This document shows positions 8,956-17,705 of a DNA stretch of 64,000 bases, piece by piece; positions within the stretch are counted from its first letter, which is position 1; each line of letters begins with the position of its first letter. The stretch comes from Ornithinimicrobium laminariae (GTDB lineage: Bacteria > Actinomycetota > Actinomycetes > Actinomycetales > Dermatophilaceae): the NCBI RefSeq assembly GCF_019457945.1, contig NZ_JAHZSU010000004.1, forward strand, positions 1-64,000, written 5' to 3'. Made by a program: the position numbers and the translations under genes. The notes beneath the pieces are model-generated. The model was not told the origin of the DNA. It saw nothing but the letters and a program-made list of their open reading frames with translations, and did no database searches.

Positions 8956-10335
8956 TCAGTCGGGGATAACGCCCCAGCCCTCGGGTCCGTCCGAGCCGGC
9001 TGGGTACTCCTGCAGCGGGACATCGCCTGCCGACCAGGCCTTCAGCACGGGGTCAACGATGCGCCAGCACTCTTCGGCAACGTCGCCGCGGATCGACAAC
9101 AGCGCGTTGCCGTCCATGATGCCGCCGAGCACCTCGCCATACGGGAGCATGCGCGCCTTGCCCAACTCGGCGGACAGGCTCTTTTGCTCCAAAGCGAACG
9201 GGTCGCCCTGGGCGTTGATGGCCAACTCCAGCGTCACCGCACCGGGCTTGAGTTGCAGGATGAGCCGGTCGGGCTGGTTGTTGTCCTTCAGACCCAAGGG
9301 CAGGTGCCGTGGTGCTCGGAAAGTGACGATGATTTCCTTGCTGACCTCGCCGAGAGCCTTGCCACTGCGCAACACAAAGGGGACGTTCTTCCAGCGAGCG
9401 TTGTCGATCCCGACGACAATTTCCGCAAGCGTCTCGGTCTCACGGCTTGGGTCAACACCCTCTTCGCTGGAGTAGTCGGGGATCTCTTTGCCATCCACTG
9501 TGCCGGCGTTGTAGCGGGCGCGGCGGGAGGAGACGGCCGGGTCTTCGTTCCACAAACTGGTGGCCCGCAAGACCTGTGCTTTGAGTGACTGCACCTCATC
9601 CGCGGTCAGTCGGGCAGGTGCCTCCATGGCAAAGAACGCCATGATCTGCAGCAGGTGTGACTGGGTCATGTCCTTGAGGGCACCAGCACCGTCGTAGTAG
9701 CCAGCCCGGCCTTCAAGAGCAAGCGTCTCGTCATAGTTAATATCGACTCGCTCGATGTGCTCAGAGTTCCAAATGGGCTCCATCAGCCGGTTGGCGAAAC
9801 GCACGCCCATCAGGTTGAGCACCGTCGCGACACCAATGAAGTGGTCGACGCGGTGGATGTGTGACTCGGGCACGACTCGCAACAGCTGAGCATTGAACTC
9901 AGCCGCCGACTCCGGGTCGTGGCCAAATGGCTTTTCCAGCGCCAATCGGGTGTCGGCCGGTAAGTCCATCTTTTCCAGCAGGGCAGAAAGCTTAATCGAG
10001 ATCTGCGGCGGCAACGCGAAATACATCACGATGGGGCCTTCAAGATCGGCCAGCACGCTATCGAGTTCCTCTTGCTGCAACACATCGGCCTGGTAATACA
10101 CGGCGCTGGTCAGCAACTGCTCGATGCGCTCTTCGGGCAACTCGGCCGATTCCATCGCGGTGCGGACCTTGTCGTGCCACTCTTGCTTGGAGATGGCCTC
10201 ACGCGCTGCGCCGACCACGCGGACCTTGCGCTCGGGCTCGACCGCCAGCAAGGTGCCCAAACCAGGCAGCAGCAACCGGCTCGTCAGGTCACCTGACGCG
10301 CCAAAGATCAACAGTGTGGTGGTCTCATCTGACAT
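8956..10335 (-). CDS. zwf: glucose-6-phosphate 1-dehydrogenase
   Basis: A 459-residue enzyme that oxidises glucose 6-phosphate to 6-phosphogluconolactone with NADP+, the first step of the oxidative pentose phosphate pathway. The nucleotide-binding loop FGASGDLTSRLLLP is at residues 10-23. The substrate-binding and catalytic signature appears as RVDHFIGVATV where many homologues have RIDHYLGKE, so the lysine after the glycine is replaced. This divergent subgroup is seen in other actinobacteria. LALEKPFGHD is also present. The gene stands alone here, without gnd, opcA or devB neighbours, so it may be a second zwf-like copy or an F420- or NAD-preferring relative. Confidence 0.85.
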   Translation of the reverse strand: MSDETTTLLIFGASGDLTSRLLLPGLGTLLAVEPERKVRVVGAAREAISKQEWHDKVRTAMESAELPEERIEQLLTSAVYYQADVLQQEELDSVLADLEGPIVMYFALPPQISIKLSALLEKMDLPADTRLALEKPFGHDPESAAEFNAQLLRVVPESHIHRVDHFIGVATVLNLMGVRFANRLMEPIWNSEHIERVDINYDETLALEGRAGYYDGAGALKDMTQSHLLQIMAFFAMEAPARLTADEVQSLKAQVLRATSLWNEDPAVSSRRARYNAGTVDGKEIPDYSSEEGVDPSRETETLAEIVVGIDNARWKNVPFVLRSGKALGEVSKEIIVTFRAPRHLPLGLKDNNQPDRLILQLKPGAVTLELAINAQGDPFALEQKSLSAELGKARMLPYGEVLGGIMDGNALLSIRGDVAEECWRIVDPVLKAWSAGDVPLQEYPAGSDGPEGWGVIPD

Positions 10336-10437
10336 CAGTGTTTGTCTCCATTGATCGGTGAGTATGTCTTGCGTTGCCCCAGTCTCTCAGGCTTGGCGAG
10401 CACTCGGCTGTTGCAGCGGGCATGAAACACTAACGAG

Positions 10438-10938
10438 GTGTCGGAATCCTGGGTCGAGAGCAACGTAGCCCTGGCCTTTGGCGTGCTTTTTATGGTGGCT
10501 ATCTTGCGCGGCCAAGCAACCTATTGGATTGCTCGCAGCATCACCGAACAGGCGCTTCGACACACGGCGCCGCCAGAGGGTTGGCGCGCTGACGTGCACG
10601 CGTGGCTGCAAGGCGAAGGCTTATCGCGCGGACGCGCTTTGATTCAGCGCTGGGGCCTAGTCGCCGTGCCGCTTTGCTATCTGACCGTCGGCTTTCAGAC
10701 GCTGGTCCTGGCTGCTGCCGGCGTGATGCGGTTGCGCTGGGCCTGGTTCACCCTGGTGCAGGTCCCCGGTTCGATTGCTTGGGCCACGATCTACACCACG
10801 ATTGGCTTCGCCGTCTGGCGGGCAGGGCTTGCCGCTGCGGCTGGTTCGCCGTGGGGCATCGCCGTGGTGTTGGTGATTGTCGTCGTGCTGATCGCCACCG
10901 GCGTCACCCACCGGGTTAAGAAATCACGTCCTTCTTGA
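10438..10938 (+). CDS. DedA/VTT-like membrane protein
   Basis: This 166-residue membrane protein has about four hydrophobic segments. It resembles the SNARE-associated (VTT/DedA) fold in the order of its amphipathic motif RWGLVAVPLCYLTVGFQTLV, the following AAGVMRLRWAWF, and the glycine-containing helix after GSIAWATIY. DedA proteins act as lipid flippases or membrane-homeostasis factors. It is shorter than the usual 200 residues and lacks part of the N-terminal domain. The GTG start has little ribosome-site support. It is divergent from zwf and overlaps the convergent ABC permease gene by 23 bases. Confidence 0.6.
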   Translation: MSESWVESNVALAFGVLFMVAILRGQATYWIARSITEQALRHTAPPEGWRADVHAWLQGEGLSRGRALIQRWGLVAVPLCYLTVGFQTLVLAAAGVMRLRWAWFTLVQVPGSIAWATIYTTIGFAVWRAGLAAAAGSPWGIAVVLVIVVVLIATGVTHRVKKSRPS

Positions 10939-11785
10939 GGAAGTGGCGATACGCCAACGCGGTCAGCACCACCGCATACAACAGTGCCCACATGACACCG
11001 GGCACCAACGCGGTGAAATCGGCGTTGGGGGTAAACAGCGAGACCCACTCCCGGTTGTAGTGCGTGGGCAGTGCATGCCGCCAGTCACCCAGGGCCGAGA
11101 GTTGATCCAGGATCGCCGAAACGATGACGGCGATCACCGCGATGCCGACGGCGGCCAGTGGTGCGTCTGATCGCACACCGGTCCACAGCGCCAGGGCGGC
11201 AAACGGCAATTGCACGATGAAGACATAAAGCGCGCCGATGCCCAGTCGAGTCAGGGTTTGGCCCCAATCCAAGGAGCCAGCATCACCCAAGGTCAGGGGG
11301 GTGAAGCCGTAGAACAGCCCACCAACCAGCAGCACCCAGCCCAGCAGGACGGCTGTGGCCAGAGCAGTGAAGAGCAGACCGACAGCAAGCTTTGCGGTCA
11401 GCAGTCGGCCGCGCGGCACCGGTGCAATCAACAGATAGCGCAGTGACGACCACGAGGCTTCCGAGGGCACCGGGTCACCGACAAAGAGCGCAGCCACAAT
11501 CAGCAGCAACAGCTCCGAGCTGACGAGCAGCAAGAACAGCGCGAAGTTGCCAGACCCTGCGGTGGCTAGGTCAGCAAAATTGTCGGGCCGCCCGCCGCCA
11601 TCGTCGCCCCCAACAGCAAAGGCCGCGACGACGATCAACGGCAACGCCAAGATGATCCCAAAGACCCACTTGGTGCGCAGCCGGGATAGTTGGCGCCGAG
11701 CCTCAACCTTGAGGCGCAGCGAATGGGTCTCTTGCTCGGGTGCGCCACTGACTGGCATCGCCGAGGATTCGGTGCTTGTGCTCAT
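10916..11785 (-). CDS. ABC-2 type transporter permease
   Basis: A 289-residue protein with six hydrophobic helices after a charged, cytoplasmic head of about 40 residues, the layout of ABC-2 permeases. The motif EASWSSLRYLLIAPVPRGRLLTAK between helices 2 and 3 is the typical coupling segment. The ATG overlaps the end of the upstream hydrolase-ATPase fusion by four bases, so the two are co-translated and probably form one exporter. The cargo is unknown. Confidence 0.85.
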   Translation of the reverse strand: MSTSTESSAMPVSGAPEQETHSLRLKVEARRQLSRLRTKWVFGIILALPLIVVAAFAVGGDDGGGRPDNFADLATAGSGNFALFLLLVSSELLLLIVAALFVGDPVPSEASWSSLRYLLIAPVPRGRLLTAKLAVGLLFTALATAVLLGWVLLVGGLFYGFTPLTLGDAGSLDWGQTLTRLGIGALYVFIVQLPFAALALWTGVRSDAPLAAVGIAVIAVIVSAILDQLSALGDWRHALPTHYNREWVSLFTPNADFTALVPGVMWALLYAVVLTALAYRHFLKKDVIS

Positions 11786-14427
11786 CGGGCCCTCACCTGG
11801 TTGAGACGGGTATCGCCAGCCGCGCCCGCGATGGTCGAGAGGAAGACGTCCTCCAAAGAACGGCCTTCCTCGACGCCGATGTCCGCCACAGAACCAGTCG
11901 CCAAGACCCTGCCTGCGTGCATCACGACAACGTGTGAACAGGTCATCTCGACTTCAGCCAACAAGTGGCTGGAGACGATGACCGTGCGCCCAGTTGCTGC
12001 ATAGTCCTGCAGCATTGGACGCATCGCTGCGATCTGGGGTGGATCGAGTCCGTTGGTGGGCTCATCGAGGATCAACACCTCTGGCCTACCGAGCATGGCT
12101 GCGGCGATGCCCAGACGCTGACGCATACCTTGGCTATAGGACTTGACCGGGCGGTGCACCGAGTCGGAAAGCGCCGCCGCATCAAGTGCTTGCTCAAAGT
12201 GGGCTTCCTCGACCGGTCGGCCAGTGGCGGCCCAGAGCGCGTGCAGGTTTTGCAGACCGGTGAGGTGCGGCAAGAATCCGGGGCCCTCGACCAAAGCGCC
12301 AACGCGCCCGAGGACGGGTGAGCCAGCGCTGACCTGGTGCCCAAGTACGTGCACAGTGCCGTCGTTGGGCGCGATCAGGCCCATCACCATTCGCAGCGTG
12401 GTGGTCTTGCCAGCGCCATTAGGGCCAAGCAAGCCAACGACTTGGCCACGCTCGGCCCGCCAGGTCACATCTTGAACGGCCTTGTGCCCGTCCGGGTAGG
12501 ACTTCGTCAGACCGGAGACCACCAATGGCACATCGGCGATCTCGGCATCAAAGGCCGCTGGCTGATGCCGTGAGCGCCAGACGAACACGCCGATGATGAG
12601 CAGCACGAGCGCCAGCGCAATCGCAACACCCCGGCTTTCAGCGTTGAACCACTCGGGAGCGGCTTCGGCGGGAGCGGGCGCCGTCGGGACGGCTAACCCG
12701 GCGTCGGTCACCGCGATCTGGTCAACACGAGTCGCATCGGGGCTGGCAAAGGCAGAGTCCGTGGCGGAGATGACCACCTGGAGCCTGCTGCCAGCGTCGA
12801 CCTGCCAGGTGGCCATCGGCAGCGCCACCGTGATTTCGGTGCTCTCACCTGGTGTCACTTCAGCCTGGACGGGGGCGACCAGTCGGCGCGGTAGGGTGGG
12901 CTGACCGTTGCTCACCTCCCACACCGAGAGGAAAAGCGTCGTTTCGTCCGCGTTGGACGTCACGTCCAAGGTCACCTGTGGTGCTCCCACGATCGTGAGG
13001 TCTTCTGTGAGCGGCTCGGTGGCATAAATCGTTGATTGCCCGGGCAGTGCTGAGAGCAGTTGAGTGCCAAAGCCGCCGAGCGCACCGAGTCCGGGCAGGG
13101 CCGTATTGGCCTGCGGCACGCCGCCAGGTGGGTTGATTAGGCCTGGGATGCTGGTTGCATCGAGGCTGAGCGGCAGATCGGCCATGCCCACATCAGTCGT
13201 CGGCGGGTAGGTGTCGGCTGATGCGATCTCACCGTCGGACTCCTGAGTCGGCGGCATCGCATAGCTAAATGCCGGGACGGGCAGAGATTCGTTGGTCACG
13301 CCCTCGTCGCTCAGGGTCGCCTCGAGCCAGGGCAGCCAATCCGTGTCAGCACCGGCGGAGGCCGACGCGGTGAGGTCGGTGGTCTCGGTGGCATCGTCTT
13401 CGCCGCCCAAGCCGAGTCCTCCATCAACGGCCGCGGTGGCCCCGTCGTGACCTCCGTTGAACCAGCTGACCGCGACCGGCGTCCCGGCTTCTTGCAGGGC
13501 GCGGGCATTGGCGTCTGCTTGGTCGAGGCCAAACAGCGAGTCGGACATGCCCTGAATCAGGTATGTCGGGGCGTCGATATCCGCCAACACCGGGGCAGGG
13601 CTGTGGTCACTCAGGAGCGTGAGGAGGTCTTCGCTGGGCTCGCCGGTCTCGGCTGCGGTGACGAAGAGGTCGCAGACCTGCGGGTCAAAAGATCCGCATC
13701 CGCTGGGGTCGCCCGCGACGACGCTGGTGAAGAAATTGGAGGCCCACCAGGCTTTGAACGGTCCAGGCTGATCAATCGGCTCATCGGCGAAACCAGCCTG
13801 GTCGGGGTTTTGGATGGCCGACTGCGGGAAGAACGCGTCGCCCAGGTCATTCCAGGTGATGGCGGCAACGACCGAATCGACCCGATCATCGGCACCGGCC
13901 GACATCAGGGCCGCTGCTCCGCCGTAACTGCCACCAGCAACAGCCACCCGAGGGTCTTCAGTGCCATCTTGCAAGACTGCGTCATCGCCGGCCAGCACGT
14001 CGATCAAGGCAGAGACATCAGCGATCTCAAAATCGGGGTCGTTGAGGTGCACCCGACCACCGGAGGCACCGAAGCCGCGAGCGGTGTAGGTGAGCACCAC
14101 ATACCCAGCAGACTGCAGATCAGCGGCTTGCGCGGCCACGGAGTCTTTGCTGCCGCCGAAGCCATGCGCGAGGACGACGGCTGGGGCGGGGGTTTGCGCT
14201 GGATAGAAGGTATCCACATCCAACTCGACGGTTGAGCCGTCCGACTCATCGCCGACAGGAACCATTGTCGAGGCGGGCTCGGCTGTGTTGCTTTCGCCGG
14301 TTTCAGCGGCCTGCGCCAGTGGTGCGGTCACGCCGAGCCCAGCAATCAGCGAAACCCCTAGGGCACCCCGAGCCCACCGAGTTAGTCGGTGTGCTGGGCG
14401 CTCTAGGGGTTTCATCACGCGGAGCAC
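11782..14427 (-). CDS. secreted alpha/beta hydrolase (CocE/S15-like) fused to an ABC ATPase
   Basis: An 881-residue fusion. Residues 1-42 form a signal peptide (GALGVSLIAGLGVTAPLAQA). Residues about 65-370 are an alpha/beta hydrolase with the HGFGG oxyanion loop and the nucleophile motif GGSYGG (Ser about 167). Residues about 440-590 form a PepX_C-like beta-sandwich as in CocE esterases and S15 peptidases. One membrane helix (about 605-625) follows, then a complete ABC ATPase with GPNGAGKTT, YSQGMRQRLG and ILDEPTNGLD. The hydrolase should face outward and the ATPase inward. The permease gene overlaps the 3' end. Start choice is uncertain: GTG 14427 or the nearby ATG at 14415. The substrate is unknown. 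Confidence 0.85.
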   Translation of the reverse strand: MLRVMKPLERPAHRLTRWARGALGVSLIAGLGVTAPLAQAAETGESNTAEPASTMVPVGDESDGSTVELDVDTFYPAQTPAPAVVLAHGFGGSKDSVAAQAADLQSAGYVVLTYTARGFGASGGRVHLNDPDFEIADVSALIDVLAGDDAVLQDGTEDPRVAVAGGSYGGAAALMSAGADDRVDSVVAAITWNDLGDAFFPQSAIQNPDQAGFADEPIDQPGPFKAWWASNFFTSVVAGDPSGCGSFDPQVCDLFVTAAETGEPSEDLLTLLSDHSPAPVLADIDAPTYLIQGMSDSLFGLDQADANARALQEAGTPVAVSWFNGGHDGATAAVDGGLGLGGEDDATETTDLTASASAGADTDWLPWLEATLSDEGVTNESLPVPAFSYAMPPTQESDGEIASADTYPPTTDVGMADLPLSLDATSIPGLINPPGGVPQANTALPGLGALGGFGTQLLSALPGQSTIYATEPLTEDLTIVGAPQVTLDVTSNADETTLFLSVWEVSNGQPTLPRRLVAPVQAEVTPGESTEITVALPMATWQVDAGSRLQVVISATDSAFASPDATRVDQIAVTDAGLAVPTAPAPAEAAPEWFNAESRGVAIALALVLLIIGVFVWRSRHQPAAFDAEIADVPLVVSGLTKSYPDGHKAVQDVTWRAERGQVVGLLGPNGAGKTTTLRMVMGLIAPNDGTVHVLGHQVSAGSPVLGRVGALVEGPGFLPHLTGLQNLHALWAATGRPVEEAHFEQALDAAALSDSVHRPVKSYSQGMRQRLGIAAAMLGRPEVLILDEPTNGLDPPQIAAMRPMLQDYAATGRTVIVSSHLLAEVEMTCSHVVVMHAGRVLATGSVADIGVEEGRSLEDVFLSTIAGAAGDTRLNQVRAR

Positions 14428-14456
14428 TCTACGGAGCGAGTCTGAGCGCTAGGACA

Positions 14457-14633
14457 TCAGCCCGTCCAGAGGTCGGTGTTCGGGTGGAATTGGCTGCACG
14501 CGAACCAGAAGGCCGCGTGGCTATGGACCATCTCGCCATCGCTATCGAAGACGCTGAAGCCACCCAGGTCGAGACCGTCATCGAGGTCTGCGGCAACACA
14601 ACGCCGGCCCCGCGCGGCGGTCCAGAGGTTGCC
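14457..14633 (-). other. possible C-terminal remnant of an unidentified minus-strand gene
   Basis: A 58-codon open stretch, ending in TGA at 14457-14459 and preceded by TGA, has almost exclusively G/C third positions. It reads like a genuine protein tail (GRRCVAADLDDGLDLGGF, then VHSHAAFWF and HPNTDLWTG). There is no start codon in context. I cannot name the family. The overlapping plus-strand frame is also open but has poorer codon bias. It lies next to a decayed ligase, so a deletion junction is likely. Confidence 0.3.
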
Positions 14634-14644
14634 TCACCAGTAAA

Positions 14645-15166
14645 GGTGTCCAGACCGGTGAAACGCTGCCTCCAGGTGAGATCGGCGAGTTCTGCACCCG
14701 AGGGTATTCGGTGATGCAGGGCTATTGGGCCGACCCGGAAAAGACAGCCGAAGCCATCGATAGCGACGAGTGGATGCACACCGGCGACCTTGGCGTGATG
14801 GCCGAAGACGGCTATTGCACCATCGTTGGTCGCATCAAGGACCTCGTGATCCGCGGCGGGGAGAACATCTATCCACGTGAGATCGAAGAGTTCCTGTTTA
14901 GCCACCCGGAGATCGAGGACGTCCAAGTCATCGGCGTGCCAGATGGAGAGTATGGCGAGGAACCGATTTCGTGGGTGAAGCTCAAGCCAGAAGCAGACCA
15001 CCTGGACCTAGAGGCGCTGCGCGGATTGTGTGACGGCAAGATCGCCCGCTACAAGATCCTGCGCTATCTCAAGGTCGTCGATGACTTCTCGATGACGGTG
15101 ACGGGAAAGGTCCGCAAGGTGCAAATGCGCGAGCGGTCAATCGACGAGCTAGGGCTGCCTCACTAA
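14645..15166 (+). pseudogene. C-terminal remnant of a fatty-acid/acyl-CoA ligase (AMP-binding family)
   Basis: The frame encodes the last third of an ANL-superfamily ligase. TGETLPPGEIGEFCTRGYSV and MQGYWADPEKTAEAI lead into the A8 hinge region (HTGDLGVMAEDGYCTIVGR, then KDLVIRGGENIYPREIEEF). The catalytic lysine region near the end is present as TVTGKVRKVQM. The N-terminal domain of about 380 residues, holding the P-loop and acyl pocket, is absent; upstream DNA is unrelated. A fragment starting at ATG 14711 could be translated but cannot carry out adenylation alone. Full-length relatives activate fatty acids as acyl-AMP and then acyl-CoA. Confidence 0.8.
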
Positions 15167-15195
15167 CCCGCCGGGCTCCGGGGCAGAGCGGCCGA

Positions 15196-16410
15196 TCAGA
15201 AGATGAGGTGTTGGTCCCGCACGTGTTTCGTGGTGGACACAGCGAGGATCAGCAGACCAGCTAAGGCGAGTGCTGCACCGACCAGGCTTGGTGCCTGGTA
15301 GCCAAACCCACCAGCGATCACCAGACCACCTAGCCAGGCACCGAGTGCATTGGCCGCATTCAGCGCGGAGTGGTTCAGCGCAGCGCCCAAGGTCTTGGCT
15401 TCGCCAGCGACGCTCATCAAGCGCATCTGCAAGCAGATCACCCAGGACGCACCGAACGCCGAGATCAGGAAGAGGACGATCAGAGCCGGGATCAAGAACT
15501 GCGAGGCGTAGGAAAACAGCAACAAGAGCAGCGTCATCAGCACACCGCTGACCGCCAGACCGCGCAGGATCGACCAGTCGGCCAACCGTCCGCCGAGGGT
15601 GTTGCCGACGACAGACCCGACTCCAAAGGAAAACAGAAAGACCGGCACCCACGACTCGCTCTGGCCGGTGACCTCTGTGACGGTCGGCGCGATGTAGGAG
15701 TACATCGCGAACATTCCTCCAAAGCCGACGCTACCGACACCCAGGGTCAGCCACACCTGGCTCTTCTTAAAGGCGCCAAGCTCTTTGCGCCACGACAGGG
15801 ATGGGTCGGCCTCGGTGCGCGGCACCCAGAGCCGCATCAGCAGGATGGTTAACAGGCCAATGACAGCAACGGCCCAATAGGCGCTACGCCAACCGAAAAC
15901 CTGACCCATCCAGGTCGCCACCGGCACACCAAACAGGTTAGCCAGCGGGATGCCCAGCATGACGGTGCCCACCGCCTTGCCGCGCATCGTCGCAGAGACC
16001 ATTGATACGGCAGCCAACGAGGCTAAGCCGAAGAACGCGCCGTGCGGCAACCCAGCCAAGAAGCGGGCTGCCAACAACGTCTCGTATGACTGGGCGGAGG
16101 CAGAGAGTCCGTTCCCCACGACGACCGTCACCATCATGGCGGTCAGCATGATGCGCCGTGGGAAACGGGCACCAACGACAGCCAACAGCGGCGCCCCCAC
16201 CACCACGCCCACCGCGTACGCGGAAACGACGTGGCCCGCCTGCGGGATGGTGACATCCATGCCTTCGGCGATCTGCGGGAGCAAACCCATGGTGACGAAC
16301 TCGGTGACACCGATGCCAAAACCACCAACGATCAACGCAATAAACGCCAGCCTGGTGTCGGCTGGGAGTTTGCGCGAGGTAGTCGAGGTTGCAGAAGTCA
16401 CGTGCTTCAT
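15196..16410 (-). CDS. MFS transporter (AraJ/chloramphenicol-efflux-like DHA1)
   Basis: A 404-residue major facilitator with twelve membrane helices. The first, IALIVGGFGIGVTEFVTMGL, is diagnostic of the DHA1 AraJ/Cmx/SotB group, and VGARFPRRIML is the loop-2 motif. The ATG at 16410 (MKHVTSATS) is preferred because GTGAGAGA lies just upstream and homologues begin here; an extension to 16473 adds no conserved residues. Relatives export arabinose, chloramphenicol or other drugs with proton antiport. It is divergent from an amidohydrolase gene 71 bases away. Confidence 0.85.
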   Translation of the reverse strand: MKHVTSATSTTSRKLPADTRLAFIALIVGGFGIGVTEFVTMGLLPQIAEGMDVTIPQAGHVVSAYAVGVVVGAPLLAVVGARFPRRIMLTAMMVTVVVGNGLSASAQSYETLLAARFLAGLPHGAFFGLASLAAVSMVSATMRGKAVGTVMLGIPLANLFGVPVATWMGQVFGWRSAYWAVAVIGLLTILLMRLWVPRTEADPSLSWRKELGAFKKSQVWLTLGVGSVGFGGMFAMYSYIAPTVTEVTGQSESWVPVFLFSFGVGSVVGNTLGGRLADWSILRGLAVSGVLMTLLLLLFSYASQFLIPALIVLFLISAFGASWVICLQMRLMSVAGEAKTLGAALNHSALNAANALGAWLGGLVIAGGFGYQAPSLVGAALALAGLLILAVSTTKHVRDQHLIF

Positions 16411-16481
16411 TCTCTCACCCGTGCACGGCCACATTGGCACCCAACTTGTCTGCCCGGATGTGTGGTCGCACACTCTTAGGC

Positions 16482-17705
16482 ATGAGCACTCACCCCGTCG
16501 TTGCTGCAGCCAATGCCATCGCCGATGACCTGATCGCGTTGCGGCGCGACCTGCACCAATCTCCAGAGATTGGCTTGCACCTGCCGACCACTCAGCAGCG
16601 GGTGTTGGATGAGTTGTCGGACATCGACCTTGAGATCACCTTGGGCAAGGATCTGTCCTCGGTTGTTGGCGTGTTGCGCGGTGGGGCTCCGACGCCAGCC
16701 GGTCAAGAGCGACCGGTCGTGTTGTTGCGCGGCGATATGGACGGCCTGCCCGTCGATGAAGAAGTCGAAGCGCCCTATACCTCGACCAACGGCGCCATGC
16801 ACGCTTGCGGCCACGACCTGCACGTTGCCGCACTCGTGGGGGCTGCCCGGTTGCTGGATCAGCGCCGCGACGAGTTGGCCGGCGATGTCGTCTTGATGTT
16901 CCAGCCCGCCGAAGAAGGTCCCGGCGGGGCTGAAATCATGGTGGCCGAAGGGCTCCTGGACGTTGCTGGCCGCCGGGTCGACGCGGCATACGCGATGCAT
17001 GTGTTTTCGTCCGAAGTGCCACACCGTCACTGGTCGTCTCGGCCAAAGGAGTTGATGGCTGGCGCCGACACGGTGAACATCACGGTGCACGGTGAAGGTG
17101 GGCACGGCTCGACGCCATTCCGCTGCTTGGACCCGGTCCCCGTGCTTTGCGAGATCGTGCTGGCCCTGCAGACGATGGTCACCCGACGTTTCGACGTTTT
17201 CGACCCGGTGTTGCTGACGGTGGGCCGGATCAGCGGCGGCAGCAAAGACAACATCATCAGCGACGAAGCGGATCTGGCCGCGACACTGCGGACCTTCTCG
17301 GCACACAACCTTGAGGTCGCGATGCGCGAGATCGTGCGCGTGGCCGATGGCGTCAGCGCCGCCCACGAAATGACCGCCACCACGAAATTCAGCGAGGGCT
17401 ACCCCGCCACCATCAACGACGCCAGCGAGTATGCGTTGGGCGAGCAGGTCGTCAATGACCTGTTTGGTGCGGATCGGATGGAAGTGCGTGAGTTCCCAGA
17501 GATGGGCTCCGAAGACATGTCCTTCGTCATGAACGAAGTGCCCGGCGCCTACTTCTTCTTGGGTGCCTGCCCACCGGAGGCAGACCCCGACGCAGCCGCT
17601 GACAACCACTCACCGCGAGCCGTCTTTGACGACGTGGTGCTCCCGGACGCGGCCGCGTGGCTAGCCGAGATGGCTATTCGGCGGATTCGTCTCGGCGTTT
17701 CTTAA
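16482..17705 (+). CDS. M20D family amidohydrolase (hippurate/IAA-amino-acid hydrolase-like)
   Basis: A 407-residue metal-dependent amidase. The metal ligands appear in RGDMDGLPVDEE, ACGHDLHVAAL, QPAEEGPGG and the histidine of AMHVFS, with the lid domain inserted after HGEGGHGS, all in the family order. Enzymes of this group hydrolyse N-acyl amino acids such as hippurate or N-acetyl-diaminopimelate. The ATG at 16482 begins the conserved protein. The gene overlaps the convergent antiporter gene by 32 bases. A shared promoter region with the divergent MFS pump suggests a common substrate, which is not known. Confidence 0.9.
   Translation: MSTHPVVAAANAIADDLIALRRDLHQSPEIGLHLPTTQQRVLDELSDIDLEITLGKDLSSVVGVLRGGAPTPAGQERPVVLLRGDMDGLPVDEEVEAPYTSTNGAMHACGHDLHVAALVGAARLLDQRRDELAGDVVLMFQPAEEGPGGAEIMVAEGLLDVAGRRVDAAYAMHVFSSEVPHRHWSSRPKELMAGADTVNITVHGEGGHGSTPFRCLDPVPVLCEIVLALQTMVTRRFDVFDPVLLTVGRISGGSKDNIISDEADLAATLRTFSAHNLEVAMREIVRVADGVSAAHEMTATTKFSEGYPATINDASEYALGEQVVNDLFGADRMEVREFPEMGSEDMSFVMNEVPGAYFFLGACPPEADPDAAADNHSPRAVFDDVVLPDAAAWLAEMAIRRIRLGVS

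Noticed and set aside
13447..14235. 262-codon plus-strand frame
   Set aside because: Antisense shadow of the hydrolase-ATPase fusion, whose protein motifs are unambiguous.
16476..17609. 377-codon minus-strand frame
   Set aside because: Antisense of the M20 amidohydrolase; its long length follows from GC-rich codon bias.
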